Shown here in pieces: positions 1 through 11,619 of a stretch of DNA of 64,000 nt; position 1 is the first letter of the stretch, and every line of letters begins with the position of its first letter. The DNA lies in contig NC_088918.1 of the NCBI RefSeq assembly GCF_963576675.1, positions 64,621,001 to 64,685,000 on the forward strand. The letters are read 5' to 3'. The notes beneath the pieces were generated by a model. The model did not search any database. It was not told where the DNA came from and saw nothing but the letters and a program-made list of their open reading frames with translations. The translations under genes and the position numbers were made by a program. This DNA comes from Euphorbia lathyris. Lineage: Eukaryota > Streptophyta > Magnoliopsida > Malpighiales > Euphorbiaceae.

Positions 1-215
1 AAGCCAAATATTTCTTTCTTCGATCTACCTATCATTGTGGGAATGCCTAAGTATTTGGGGAAGTTACCACCCACCTACGCATTGAAGATTCTTTGGAGGA
101 GTGATTTAGACTGAGCCGACACATTGGAACTAAAAGAGAGTTCATATTTATCATAGTTGACACATTGACCTGAAGCCTGCTTGTACAATCTCATGAGCCA
201 TTGCTTTTTACGTGT
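1..215 (-). pseudogene. LINE (L1-type) reverse transcriptase fragment, runs off the left edge
   Basis: Read on the minus strand, the bases encode the stretch of a plant L1 reverse transcriptase that follows the catalytic FADD box: an 'EASGQ'-like segment (here QASGQCVNYDKYELSFSSNV) and then PKYLGIPTMIGRSKKEIF. The same motif occurs in the larger LINE at 16.6-21.5 kb (RYLGLPSLIGRSKRRIF). One in-frame stop lies between the two blocks, so this is a dead fragment. The rest of the element lies left of the window. Family assignment is firm; the boundary near 215 is approximate. Confidence 0.8.
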
Positions 216-249
216 GAGAAGATGTATATTTGGAAGGAAATATCCACCA

Positions 250-960
250 TACCATCTTTCTCCATGGACAAATTTTATGAATAATCACTTAAATATTAGA
301 AATATATGTTGATAAGCAACATGTGAATTATTAATTTTACTCCTATTTATATTTATATATAAGACTATAAACATCACATATGAGCAAGAACCGTAAGAAC
401 AATGGAGAAAAGCTTTGCATTTCTGAAGATTTTCGACAAATAGAAGAAGAAGGAAGAAGAAGAAGAAGATAGATGAAGAGATTAATGAGTGAAAGTACAG
501 ATGAAAGACAACTCCCAATGCTTTATTATTTTGATACCAGACGTTTGGTCTCCTTGAGGACAGTTCCGTAATTTAACCAAGCTAGTGGCATTTTTGTCTC
601 CTTTCAATTTCGGTATGTTCCAGAAGATGTGCACACAACCAATGGTGCACCATAGTCCACTCAAGCATACTCCTCTTTGATCAAGCATCATTGATTGTGT
701 GCCTTAGCATCAAGGGTCCAGCTTATTCCAAGTGTCATCGTCTTGTTAGCCATGAGGTTACTTAATGTTGGTGTATTACTTGGAGAGCAAACCTAGAATA
801 TAGATAAATAATAGTTAGGTCTTTTCTTTAATGCGAATTAATTAGAATTATTTTCTTACCTTATTCACTTTCTCTGGCAGCCCAATTTTATCACTTTATG
901 TAGAAACATATAATTAAAAAATATATATTTATTTGATAAATATATATATATATATATATT
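250..960. other. Intergenic, no recognised gene
   Basis: AT-rich sequence with two short minus-strand open stretches (285-518 and 482-691). Neither resembles a family I recognise; the first is dominated by a run of Phe/Leu codons from a GAA-rich tract. A (TA)n microsatellite lies near 943-960, just before a LINE tail. Confidence 0.5.
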
Positions 961-984
961 TATGATGCAATTAACTGATCATGT

Positions 985-1230
985 GAGGCGAGATCAGAAG
1001 TTGGAGATATTATTCGCCAATGTCAGGATATCCTACATAGCAATGACAATTACTCTGTCTGCTTAGTTCGAAGGCAAGCTAACGAGATGGCTCACGCGTT
1101 TGCGCAGTCTTCTCGTTTTTCATCTTGTCCTGTTTACTTTGATAATTTACCGAGTTATATTTCTTCTGTAATGTGTTCAACTTGCCCCATTGAAGGTTAT
1201 TAATGATATTTAAGTTCAAAAAAAAATTAT
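985..1230 (+). pseudogene. LINE RNase H domain, 3'-terminal remnant with A-rich tail
   Basis: One plus-strand frame reads SEVGDIIRQCQDIL, then CLVRRQANEMAHAFAQSS, and ends at a stop at 1201-1203. This is the C-terminal end of the RNase H domain carried by plant L1 elements (the 'R-x-A-N-x-x-A-H' helix). An A-rich stretch at about 1218-1226 fits a LINE 3' tail. Everything upstream of the last 70 or so codons is missing, so this is a 5'-truncated insertion. Confidence 0.75.
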
Positions 1231-1821
1231 AAAGGAAAATTTACATATAAATTAATTTTTTAAAAATTATCTATAATTATGTCAAGTAATAATTTGTATT
1301 TGTCAAACTAAGTAAATTATTGTTTTCAATATATTTTAAGGATTAAGAGTTATAAATTATGAGTTAAGCCTTTAAAAATAAGAATTTATGAATTGGGATT
1401 TAAAATTTATGTTAGATTTACAATTATGAGTTACGACTATATTTTTTACTTAGTGACATACACCTACGACCGGACATGACCAAGAGATCAACCGACCTTC
1501 TGTGATCCTTGTAAATCGAAGCCTAATTACTATATGATATTGACATGGACTGTAATTGTGGTTGCATATTGTACATGTTTAATTTGGTTTATGCATAGGA
1601 GTTGAAATGAAATGTGTAATTTGGTCCCAAAATGAAAGAAATTCGCTTAGCATTCGATCCCATATAGAAATAGAAACAAAGGACAGTGACATGACACCAT
1701 ATATTTTAGTTAGTGGAAAATAAATTGTCATTTTTCATTCTCAATTATTAGACTGATAATTTTTTGTTTTTTTTTATTTAATTTCAATATCCAAAAGGAA
1801 TCAAATCCTCTCTCTATAGTC
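1231..1821. other. Upstream region of the NPF5 gene, no gene seen
   Basis: AT-rich intergenic DNA between the LINE tail and the transporter gene. It should hold the promoter of the downstream gene; apart from the TATA-like sequence listed separately no specific element can be supported. Confidence 0.4.
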
Positions 1822-1834
1822 TATATATATAAAA
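1822..1834 (+). promoter_or_regulatory. Putative TATA box of the NPF5 gene
   Basis: A TATATATATAAAA run lies about 50-60 bp before the ATG at 1883, following CT-rich sequence. Position and sequence fit a plant core promoter with a very short 5' leader. An ATG at 1834 is out of frame with the gene but would lie upstream of a start site set by this box. Alternative: a plain AT microsatellite. Confidence 0.45.
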
Positions 1835-1882
1835 TGAAATGTTTTAGAAAATCTAAACAAAGATATAATAATAATAATAAAA

Positions 1883-4800
1883 ATGATGAGAAAGAAAGCA
1901 GAAGAAGCAGAATGGGTTTATGATAGTTCAGTTGATCACAAGGGACGTCTTCCTCTCCGAGCTCGCACTGGAGTTTGGAAAGCTTCTCTTTTTATCATTG
2001 GTATGCCCATTCATTTTTTAGGATAAATCATTTGCTACTTATACCTTGCTTGCTTATCATGTTTCCAATAAATTCATGTTATATAGTTTTTTTTAGGCCG
2101 TTCTCTTAACTTATCCAAAATAGTAGATTGGTTTCCTGAACTTTGCAAGTGTCTCACCAGCTGTCTAAATTTGTTTATTTCGTACCACCAGTTCCCTAAA
2201 CTTGTCCATAAAAACAGATTAGCTCCATAAACTTTGCAAGTGTCTCACCAACTTCCTAAACTTGCTTATTCTGTAACAACTAAATACAAAAACTTATTAA
2301 ACTTAAACTCTAAAAATACGTCTTCATCTATTCGAGAGGTAATTTTTTCGCTTCTCCTATCTTTCAACCTATTATAAGAGTTGGTGTTGCAGACTTGAGA
2401 GATTGAATGGATGAGGATCGAAAGTTAGTATTATGGCTTTTGTATTTAGTTGTTACAGAATAAGCAAGTTTGAGAAGTTGGTGAGACACTTACAAAGGGA
2501 GCTAATCTACTTTTATGGACAAGTTTAAGGAACTGGTGATACGAAATAAGCAAGTTTAGGGAGCTAGTGAGACACTTGCAAAATTCAGGGAACCAATCTA
2601 CTATTTTGGACAAGTTCAGTGAGCTATTGATGTATTAGGCCTAGTTTTTAGGTTCATAACTTTCTCTAAAAAATAAAAATAAAAGTCAATTACTCTTTGT
2701 ACTTTAAAAGTGTTAAATTTATCCTTTCAATGTGTATGAATGATCTATTAACCTTCAAAAATTCACATGAAAAGTAAGAAGAAAATTTTGAAAAAAAAAA
2801 ATTAAAATTTGTACACTTTAAACAAATTTGGGAGCCAATAAATAACTTTGAGAAAATTTAGGATGCTAATGGGTACATTTCAATATGAAATCATGAAAAT
2901 TTATAAAAATAAAATTTCCTGATTTTGGTCATTTTCTAACTTAAAATTTGTGTTTTAAAAGTTGACGAACAAGTATTTTGAGATTGAGTTCGTAAGTAAA
3001 AGTAGATTAACTATGTTAAAAAAAATGTATAATGGCAATCAAAGTTAAAAGTCATAAGGGTATTTTTGTTTTTATAATTTAATTTTTATTTTTTTCCTGC
3101 ATAAAATATGTCACACCTCATTTCTCTCTCTTCGAATTTTGTCTCCACAAACGTATAACTCAAAGCAAAAGTATCAATGTAGCTTCATGGATACTCCTTT
3201 AGTTCTCGCAATATCCACAGTGTTGTCTGGTCTGATCTCCTTTGCTTGAAGTGTTGTAGGCTATCTGCAAATTCATATGATTTATTCGTTTATAAGTTTT
3301 TCAAACCTAAGCAGAATAAATAAGACGGCTCTGTTTGGTTTACCTTACCTATAGTTTCTTGTTTGTTGTTTACTGTTATAAAATGTTATTTTTTTAAAAA
3401 TATTATTTTATCGTCTGCTTTCCTAAAAAGTTACTTTTCAATTATAACCATCAAATAGAGGTGTCAAATACTTAAAATTTTATATTTTAAAATGAAAAGA
3501 CAATCAGGAGAGAAAACGAGTAACCAAATTCACATGATGTCAATTTTGTAGGCTTTTCGATCCATTATATGGGATAATTTCTACACTTAAAAAGAATAAC
3601 TTCTTGTTTGTGGCTCTGATCTTCCATGTGCAAATAGAGTACTTTAGATATGAAGATATATATTTGTCTAGGATAAGCATAGAATAGTATATATAACAAT
3701 AACAAGTACAGTGACATTTCAATTAACATTCGCATGAGTAAGGATCTCCACTATATGGAAAAGAGTTTTGACATTAAAAAAAAAAAACTCAACACCCAAT
3801 ATTTGTAATCACTCGGTCATGTATTGTTTTAGGACAAATCATATAGAGACCTGGCCATGGGTCCGGTTGGGTTGGGCCTGGACCGGGCCAGACGGTCTTT
3901 TCTATAAAAGTTCTCAGCCCAGCCCAGTTCAGTCCAGCCCACTAGTAATTTAGACGGGCTCGGGCTAGGCTATATTCGGGTTTAAAAATCAAATCACAAA
4001 TCCAGCCTATCTAAACCCACATAAACATATATACATAATTTTTTAATTATAAAAAATAAAATTCAATACTTAAAAATAAATATTTAATATATAAATATAT
4101 AAAATTTATTAATTAATATTAATAGGCGAACCGGGCTGGGCCGGTCCGCGCTATTTTTATTAATTCCAAACTCGTCCAAAAAATAGGCGATCTTTAGCGG
4201 ACCTGGACCTAACATCAATTAGCATTGTCCAAACCCGACCCAAAGGATACGGGCCTGGCCGTAAATAAAAAATGATATGTATTGATCACTTTTATTTTAA
4301 GTTTGACTTGAGTGATTAAGAGTCTCAAGTCACTTAAACTAGATTTTAAATTTGAGCCTCGAATCTAGAAATCAAACAACTAAAAGAAGTCGAGATATAA
4401 TAAATTATTTATCCAAATTATTTTACCACGTACTAATTAATTTTCATTTATAAAAATGAATTAAATTTCATAAGTGTCCAATTAATTGATCATTGCTGTA
4501 GTTGTTCTTTTTTCCAAATTGTGCTTCATGACTTATTGGGCTTATAATTGATCCAGCCCAAAACATTTCTATGTATTATTTTCTTACTTTTGGTCACTAA
4601 TTAATTAACAAACGGTGTTTGTAATTTATTGGCAGCAATTGAATTTAGTGAAAGACTAAGTTATTTTGGAATAGCAACAAGCTTAATCATTTACCTGACA
4701 GAAGTGATTCATCAAGATTTAAAGACAGCAGCTAGAAGTGTAAACTATTGGATTGGTGTTACTACCTTAATGCCTTTATTTGGAGGATTTCTTGCTGATG

Positions 4801-7403
4801 CTTACTTTGGCAGATTCTCCACTGTTTTACTTTCATCTATCATTTATCTCATGGTACTCGCTCTAAACCTTATATTTCCTTATACCTTAACTTATCTACA
4901 AAAGCAGAGAATTCCTGCTTTTTATAAAAGTAGCATTCCACAGGCAAACAGCAAATCCTAACAGTAGACAGCAAACAGAAACAGTACACAGCGAGTAGCT
5001 AAACTGACCTTAAATTTGATTGTGTTTAGAAGTTGGATTGGTGTGTAATTTGTTGATTTTCTAAAAAAAACTGAAACAGGGTTTACTTCTTTTGACAATG
5101 TCCCAATTTGTGCCTTCCCTGAAGCCCAGTGAGGACAAAAACAAGGTTCATGAAATAGTTTTCTTCCTCGGAATCTATCTAATCTCCATAGGAACAGGAG
5201 GACATAAGCCATCCTTAGAGAGCTTCGGAGCCGACCAATTCGAGGATGATCATAGTGAAGAAAGAAAGCAAAAGATGTCATTTTTCAACTGGTGGAACTT
5301 GGGGCTTTGTTCTGGAATTCTATTTGGTGTCACACTTATTGTTTATGTTGAAGATCATGTCAGCTACGGTGTTGCAGATGTTATTCTGGCTTTAGTAATG
5401 GCTACTTCACTTGTTATATTCATTGTCGGAAGGCCTTTTTACCGGTACCGGTCGCCCTCAGGCAGCCCTTTAACGCCTATGTTGCAGGTTGTTGTTTCTG
5501 CTGTAAGAAAGAGGAAGTTGCAATGTCCTGATGATCCTTGTCAACTGTATCATCTCTCTAAGTCACATATGGAGCAAGGAAGAATCCTTTCCCATACAAC
5601 CAAGCTAAAGTATGCTACTCTTTTTCTATTTGCATTACTTTATATCAATCTTAGCACAATTTTCCATTTTTATTATGATGTTTCCGGTCCGGTAAGACGA
5701 AGAGCTCTTGATGCGCCAGTTAGAAGGATCGAAAAGTGCCAAAATGATGCAATGGCGAGGGGTAGGGAAGACCCAAGCAAACTTGGAAGAAGGTGATTGA
5801 GAGTGATATGATATCTATAGGACAGAGTGGAGCGAGAGAATTTATATGGCTGGCACGACTTGATTTCACGGTTTTGTACGACAGTTCATGTTAATGGACC
5901 TCGAATCATTTTGAGACTAAAGCTTTGTTGTTTTTGTTGTTGTTGTTTGTTTTCATCACTGGTCTAAGCCTAGTCTAACCCTAGCCCATGCGACATGAGC
6001 CTGGTGTGACAGAGCCAGGTCTAAGTCATCAAAATCTCATGCGTCATCAAGACTTTCCTCAAACCTTGCCTGCCCTTATTGAAAGGTTTTATGCTCTTTT
6101 TAACATCCATGTCAATGCATCCATTTGTATTGTCTTGGAGGGTCTCCCTGTATTCAAACGGGCATAGTGTCATAGAATTTTCCTCCATGAACACATTCGT
6201 CTCCCTTTACAAATGATGTATGTCGACTCTCTTGTCCATAATAACTAGGGTGGATCGCTTTAGCCAGTACCGATAACTGATCCAACACCAGGTGCATAGT
6301 CCTTTTTATACCAACTCGGCCTCCACCATCATCATACCTTGATATGCTCCATTTTTCACTCAATGTGACGCCTTCTTATAGCATAGTAATGCTTGGGGTT
6401 GAGTTTGCCTATCGTCAAACTCCCCCTCATACCTGGGCGAGCCGGACGGATACCGGCCTGTGAACGTGTCAAGTTGTGATAGATTAACTTGTGGATTTTT
6501 AGCACTAACCAAACTTGAACGTTTATCTATTCCTTTCTATTGATTTGCAGGTTTCTTGATAAAGCAGCAATCCTTGAAACCACAGAAAATTACAATGAAC
6601 AACACAATCCCTGGAGGCTTTCAACAGTGACCAAGGTAGAGGAAACGAAGCTTATCATCAACATGATCCCAATATGGCTATCCACCATACCATTTGGAAT
6701 CTGTGCAACACAAGCTACCACATTCTTCATCAAGCAAGGCGCCATCTCCAACCGAAACATCTGCAATAGACTAGTAATTCCTCCATCCTCAATGTATGCA
6801 CTTACTGCCATTACAATTATAATATGCCTCACCATCTACGAGAAAATCCTCGTACCAACGCTAAGAAAGCTGACCGGAAAAGAACGAGGCATCCAAATTC
6901 TTCAACGAATTGGCATCGGAATGGTTTTCTCAATCGCCACAATGGTAGTTTCAGCTTTAGTAGAAAGGAAGAGACTAAGTATAGTGAAGAATGAAGAAGT
7001 TATGAGTGTGTTTTGGTTGGCTCCACAGTTTGTTATAATTGGAATTGGAGATGGATTTACATTGGTAGGATTGCAGGAGTATTTTTATGATCAAGTTCCT
7101 GATTCAATGAGAAGTTTAGGGATTGCTTTTTATCTTAGTGTGATTGGGGCTGCTAATTTTGTGACTAGTTTGTTGATTACGGCTGTGGATCATGTTACTG
7201 GAAAGTATGGAAAGAGTTGGTTCGGAAATGAGTTGAATAGTAGCAGATTAGACAATTTTTATTGGCTTCTAGCAGCTATAACTACGGCAAATGTGTTAGT
7301 GTATGTGTTTTTGGCTCGGCGATACTCATATAAAACTGTTGAGGGACGTTCTGCGGTGGCTCATTGCTCTTTAGACAACGTTGATTCTCATTCTATGGCT
7401 TGA
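1883..7403 (+). CDS. NPF5.7: NRT1/PTR family (NPF5.6/5.7-like) proton-coupled transporter, four exons
   Basis: Major-facilitator transporter of the NPF (NRT1/PTR/POT) family; members move nitrate, peptides, hormones or other metabolites with protons across plasma or vacuolar membranes. The substrate here is unknown. I infer exons 1883-2000, 4636-4853, 5080-5609 and 6551-7403 from GT/AG borders and phase (118+218+530+853 nt, 573 codons with stop). The product is 572 aa, normal for the family, with about 12 hydrophobic segments. Visible signatures are the ExxER proton-coupling motif (EFSER, residues 42-46) in helix 1, GTGGHKPSLESFGADQF, FFNWWNLGLCSG, the LKFLDKAAI block at the exon 3/4 junction, and QVPDSMRSLGIAF near the C-terminus. 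The wording KGRLPLRARTG at the N-terminus and GSPLTPMLQV in the loop best match Arabidopsis NPF5.6/5.7 as I recall them. No frameshift or stop was found in the exons. Introns 1 (2.6 kb) and 3 (0.94 kb) are swollen by transposon insertions. Confidence 0.9.
2093..2645. repeat. Foldback element (long inverted repeat) in NPF5 intron 1
   Basis: Two arms of about 200 bp, roughly 2093-2292 and 2437-2645, are reverse complements with scattered mismatches around a loop of about 145 bp. Each arm is itself made of repeated phrases such as AAGTGTCTCACCAACTTCC and CTAAACTTGCTTATT. This is the structure of a foldback/MITE-type non-autonomous transposon. No ORF is present. Transcribed as part of the intron it would form a long hairpin. 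No clear target-site duplication was established. Confidence 0.8.
2646..3848. other. Remainder of NPF5 intron 1, no gene seen
   Basis: AT-rich intronic DNA. ORFs in it are short and show no family motifs. A phrase CTCTGTTTGG near 3328 resembles the terminal repeats of MITEs elsewhere in the window, but no partner end was identified. Confidence 0.4.
3849..4262. mobile_element. GC-rich-ended MITE, hAT-like, in NPF5 intron 1
   Basis: Two blocks rich in GGCC/GGGTT lie at 3849-3970 and 4125-4262 around an AT-rich core, in otherwise AT-rich DNA. The left end (GACCTGGCCATGGGTCCGG) and the reverse complement of the right end (ACGGCCAGGCCCGTATCC) are similar but imperfect terminal inverted repeats. 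There is no coding capacity. This composition is typical of small non-autonomous hAT elements in plants. No clean 8-bp target duplication was found, so class and exact ends are tentative. Confidence 0.5.
5680..5950 (+). pseudogene. RTE-type LINE 3' remnant in NPF5 intron 3
   Basis: Across two frames the plus strand reads VRRRALDAPVRRIEK, then VIESDMIS and REFIWLARL, and ends in a TTG-rich tail at 5925-5950. This matches the C-terminal tail of plant RTE-clade LINE polyproteins (GHVxRRP..APVRR..., then GRGRPKxTWxEVI). A frameshift separates the blocks. The retroposon fragment entered intron 3 in the sense direction. It extends an apparent ORF past the real exon 3 end at 5609, which can mislead gene prediction. 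Confidence 0.65.
5951..6550. other. Rest of NPF5 intron 3
   Basis: About 600 bp of moderately GC sequence with no protein motif I recognise. It is less AT-rich than intron 1, so it may be a further degraded insertion. The acceptor TTTGCAG ends at 6550. Confidence 0.4.
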
Positions 7404-8514
7404 TATCAAGCTCCGATTCTACATATTTTTAATTAAAGAGGTTTTACCAACGAAACAAGGTAAGCACCCCAAAACCGAGAACAACGGGCCAAACTCGGAT
7501 TCTACATAGGATATTTGTGTGAAATCTGTTTGTATTGTTTGAAGAACTAAATGAAAGAAAAACTAATGAAATGATTAAATTAAGATATTTTTAATTTGTA
7601 ACATGATACTAACTTTTTTTATACTCAAGTCGCAATAATATTTACCTTATACTACATTCGTTTCATATTACATGTCTTTTTAGAGATTTTTTTTGTTTTA
7701 TTATACATATCATTCTACATACGTTTAGTCATCTTTTTGCATGTTATAATACGTGTTTTTATAAAAAATAATTAGAATAATAATACGTATTTTTATAAAA
7801 TTTAATTAGAATAATAGACTTATTACTAATATCTTTAATTTATATACAGCTTTCTAAAACCTATAATATGGAGAGAGTAATTTATAACAAATATTAACCA
7901 GCTAAAAACTATATTGATTTTATTTATTTATTTATTTATTTGCAACTTCTCAAAATAAAATGATACTTCAATTTGATATGCTTTATGTGTAGGCTAGTCT
8001 TCTCCGTGGAAAACGATTTTCAAAAATAAAATAAAATAATAAGAATTTATTTTTTCTAAAATAAAGTTAACTCAACCTAACCTAACCTAAACTTCATATT
8101 GTGGTTTGAATTAAACTTTTTTTTTTTTTTTAATGATGTGAATTACCCTCATGTTTCTTGAAATCCTCCAAGAGTTCCTGAAAACCAAAATGAGGCATTT
8201 TATCAAACAGTTAATCTCCATTATTTTCCAAGTTTCAGGTAAGCAATTAAAAGAAATTTAAGAATATTCAACAACTAACAACTAGATAAAAACTGATCAT
8301 GATTAAGAAATTACAAATTCCTGCAATATTTAGATAATCAACTGACATTATTGATTAAATGACCACAAATTAGAAATTGTAAAGTACATTAATCGAGAAT
8401 GTACAAGGACTGGAGAAAAGCTAAACAAGGAAAACAGAGATTTAAAATGTGTAATTAAGGCCAAAATAGATTTAGAACCTATTTTGACATGATAAAGAAA
8501 TTTTTAAAAAAAAA
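7404..8514. other. Intergenic region downstream of NPF5
   Basis: AT-rich DNA holding the NPF5 3' UTR and, at about 7650-7881, a Stowaway-like MITE listed separately. No further gene, RNA or repeat could be supported. Confidence 0.4.
7650..7881. mobile_element. Stowaway-like MITE relic
   Basis: The left end (TACTACATTCGTTTCATATTA) and the right end (ATAATATGGAGAGAGTA) correspond to the degenerate Stowaway terminal repeat TACTCCCTCCGT...ACGGAGGGAGTA, about 230 bp apart around an AT-rich core. Both ends carry several changes, so this is an old copy. Confidence 0.45.
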
Positions 8515-9398
8515 TTAATAATAAATAGAGCTTAGCATACCAAACGACGGCGTTTCAACAGCGGCACCACCACCATTAGAATTGCAAACGGTGTCGCCTT
8601 GCCAAGTCCGAACAGTGTCTTTGAACGCCGGCCGAACATGTTCTTCACAAAACTTACAGAACTGAACAATAGCAACCGACAATCGCCTTTTTCTTCCTTG
8701 AGATTGAGGGAAGAATCTGAGTTTGAAATCTTTAAACTTAGGGAGTTGAAAGTTGAAACCTTTTAGATTCTGTTGATAATCGAAGTCGCCGAGAATTAGG
8801 AAGGAAACATCGATCCAGTTTCCCTGAAATAAAACCCAGAAGACATTGAAGAGATGAATTGAAGAATTTTGGGGAAAAAGATATGAGTTTTGGAATTGGA
8901 GATAATCGATAAGAATTGATCATCTTCTTTGAATTGTAATTCGGTCGAGAAATGAACCCCTTAGCCTCCTCCGTTGGAATTGTGGTTTGAAAACTTGGCG
9001 GTAGAATGTCATCTTGAAACGGCGAGAAGAACATAGAGGAAACCCCCAGAAGACCAAACATGTTTCAAAATAAAATCTTGCGAGAAAATGAGAGGTATAG
9101 ATATAAAGAATTGAGGCTTACATTGAAATGATTGAATAGGGAATAATGAAATAGAAATCCTCAATCAATTCCAACTCATTGTGCCCTGTGGATAAGAAGA
9201 TTAACAAAAACACTCTCTTTGATCATTGCGCAAAACGAATTTAGTTGGTTGGGAAAGATGGTAATACATTGAAAAGCAAGGATCGGAGTATAATTAAGAT
9301 CCATCTAATCTTACGCCGATCTCTGCCTTTCAAGGTTTTAACACTTTCCTATTCCTATAATTGCATCTCTTTCAAGGTTTCTCTCACTCACTCACAAG
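8515..9398 (-). pseudogene. Gene-like fragment of unknown function, copy 1 of an inverted pair
   Basis: On the minus strand a leader is followed by a short exon-like block containing MFGLLGVSSMFFSPFQDD and, after a good splice acceptor (TTTTATTTCAG, exon start 8823), a 102-codon open block to a TAA at 8515. That block includes GDFDYQQNLKGFNFQLPKF, RLSVAIVQFCKFCEEHVRP and AFKDTVRTWQGD. A diverged copy lies at 29447-30302 on the plus strand. The peptide is conserved between the copies, which suggests it once coded for protein, but I do not recognise it. It could be a broken plant gene or captured host sequence. Confidence 0.5.
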
Positions 9399-9547
9399 AT
9401 ATAATAAACATATGATGATGTTGTATTTATATCCTTCTCTTATATCTATCTATTTATCTAAATTCTATCCGAATCTAATCTCTTCTCTTTCTTGTCTACA
9501 ATCTCCTCATCTGAAGATTTAGTCTAAATTTTATCCTAATCTAATAT

Positions 9548-10085
9548 ATTCTTTCTTTTTTTTTTAGAAAAGGATAGGAAAAACAAACGAACAAAAACAA
9601 CTACATAGGAATTAACCTAGGGAAGCTAACATCAATCATGTCTTCTAAAAGAAGAGGAGAGAGAGCGATAAAGGGAATGGTAAGGGTAGAAACACCTAAC
9701 ACCCCTTCATGGTCAGCCACCGCCAAGTGATCCGCAACACGGTTCTGTTCTCGAAAAATGTGGCTGAACTCTAAGATCTCAAAGGAGGAGCTAAGCCTTT
9801 TAATAGCTCTTATAAGGTTGCGGATATGAAAGCTCATGGCATGATTATCCGAAATCATATTGATGGCCTCCATGTTATCGAACTCCACAGAAAGCCTCTT
9901 AACACCCAGCCTTTTAGCAAGCTGGATTTCAGAGAGAATGCCTCAGAGCTCCGCAAAGAAGGAAGAACCCAACCCCAAATTCTGGGTAAACCCAGAAAGC
10001 CAGGCGCCTCCCGCATCTCTAAGAACACCTCCGGCAGGAATCTTAGCATTACTGAGGCAGGAAACATCAGTATTCAGCTTCACAA
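9548..10085 (-). pseudogene. LINE RNase H remnant
   Basis: Minus-strand reading gives VVKLNTDVSCLSNAKIPAGG, then VLRDAGGAWLSGFTQNLGLG, an FAEL-TGA stop where plant LINEs usually have Trp or Arg, and SVEFDNMEAINMI, ending FREQNRVADHLA. These are the D-E-D-type landmarks of the RNase H domain at the 3' end of plant L1 elements. A T-run at 9552-9566 (A-run on the coding strand) marks the retroposed 3' end. 5'-truncated and nonsense-mutated. Confidence 0.8.
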
Positions 10086-10364
10086 CCCTCTCTTTATTTA
10101 TCTTAATATATTCTCTTCTATTTATCTTATTATCTTCTTATTGTATATATTATTCATTATCAGAATTTTTCTGTTAGTTAGAAACAAACAAGGACTTGTT
10201 AATCCTTGCCTTCAATATCCAAGTAATGTCCTATTAGGATTATAATTGCTCCACGATATACAACAAGTACGGGACGTTTGTTATTCTATTGGGATATGGA
10301 TAAAGATAACGGTTGGGATAAAGATAAGAATAAATGACTAGGATAAGAATAAAAATATAATAGT

Positions 10365-10981
10365 CGAGAATAATTATGAGATTTTTGCCAAGATATGGGA
10401 TTTTTGCCGAGATACACAATGCAGGCAATAGTGGAAATATAATCATCTCTATCACGAGCTCAATCCGCATCTGGAAAAACATGAATAGTGAAGGGTGAAT
10501 TTTTATGAAGAACCAAACATGTGGTGGATGTACCATTGAGATAAAGAAGAAGGCATTTTAACGCTTGCAAATGCTCTTTAGTAAAAGGATGCACATGTTG
10601 AGTCAATTTGTTGACCAAGAAGGCAACATCATGACAAGTAAGATTAAGATATTGCAGACTACCAATGAGAGTATGATAAGTTGTAGGATCAAAAATAACC
10701 TTTCCTGCAAGCGTCAAAGGTGGATGAGTAGCTTGAGGCGTGGTGACAAGCTTCGCATCATCCATATTACCCTTGCATAAGTTTCCAAATATGTATTTGC
10801 GCTGACTTAAAAGTAAAATAGCAAGATGTGGGAGAACTTCCACGCCAAGAAAATAGGAAAGAGAATCGAGAAGAGATGGTTGTGATGAATTCTTCAAAAA
10901 TAATGGAGCATTGCTTGTGACGATGATATCATCGACATAAACTAGAAAATAGATGATTGAGCCTTGTGAGTGAAGAGTCAA
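10365..10981 (-). pseudogene. Ty1/Copia RT-RNase H fragment
   Basis: Minus-strand reading shows the Copia RT catalytic box YVDDIIVTSN, then LSYFLGVEVLP, LIGSLQYLNLT and, after a stop at the usual Trp of DADW, RDRDDYISTIACIVYLGKN of the RNase H domain. A short internal deletion follows the YVDD region. No LTR is attached. It abuts a LINE tail of opposite orientation at about 10985. Confidence 0.8.
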
Positions 10982-10984
10982 ATA

Positions 10985-11610
10985 CCGAGTTTAATTCTTC
11001 TACCGATTATCATGTTTTGTCGCAGCTTTCTTTAAGTGGTCGTCGCCCTTCAGCACCTTGTTACGTGGAAGTGATTTGGCGTCCTCCGCTACCGGGATGC
11101 ATCCAAATAAATTCAAATGGCTCAGTGGTCATGAATTGTAGAGGCTTTTCGCATGGTGTTTTTTGCAATTCCATTAAGCATTTGTCTCCCTTTCGAGGCT
11201 GAATTGCATGAGTCATAACGCCATTTGTATGGCTTGGGATAGAGGCTAGAAGAAGCTTTTTATTGAAGCAGATTCAAGCTACGTAGTTAACCTTTAAAAT
11301 TGAGATACATGACGGTTCCTTGACGCTTCCGACAAGAGTGGATGTATTGTCTTTCTCTTGTGTCTCAAATGAGAATTATTGTTTCACATATTTTTAGAGA
11401 GGAAAATATGGTGGCAGATTCCTTAACTAATCATGGTCGGACAACTTCTTCATTGGTTTCATGAGATTCTTCGTCTTCCATCTGCTCTAACATAATATTT
11501 GCTGACTCTGCGGGAATGTCCCTGTTTAGATTCCACTAGTTTGTTTGTCTTTATTTTTCTTGATTTGCTTTGTATTGTCCTCCTTTTTTAACAAGATCTT
11601 GGGCTTGGCT
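10985..11610 (+). pseudogene. LINE RNase H remnant, frameshifted
   Basis: Starts with WRPPLPGCIQINSNGSVV, the entry to the LINE RNase H domain (W-x-P-P-P-G-x-x-K-x-N-x-D-G; the catalytic Asp is Ser here). Later pieces in other frames, such as ENYVADSLTNHGRTTS, correspond to the terminal helix. Several frameshifts and stops make it a relic. Confidence 0.6.
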
Positions 11611-11619
11611 CGGCTCGGC

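Noticed and set aside
482..691. 69-codon minus ORF (MMLDQRGVCLSGLWC...) as a gene
   Set aside because: No recognisable domain, no neighbouring exon with matching phase; kept only as unassigned sequence.
1834..1925. Upstream ORF regulating NPF5
   Set aside because: The ATG at 1834 lies only a few bases after the TATA-like box, so it is unlikely to be in the mRNA.
4629..4961. 110-codon ORF as a separate small gene
   Set aside because: It is NPF5 exon 2 (4636-4853) read through into intron 2; the 3' part is intron.
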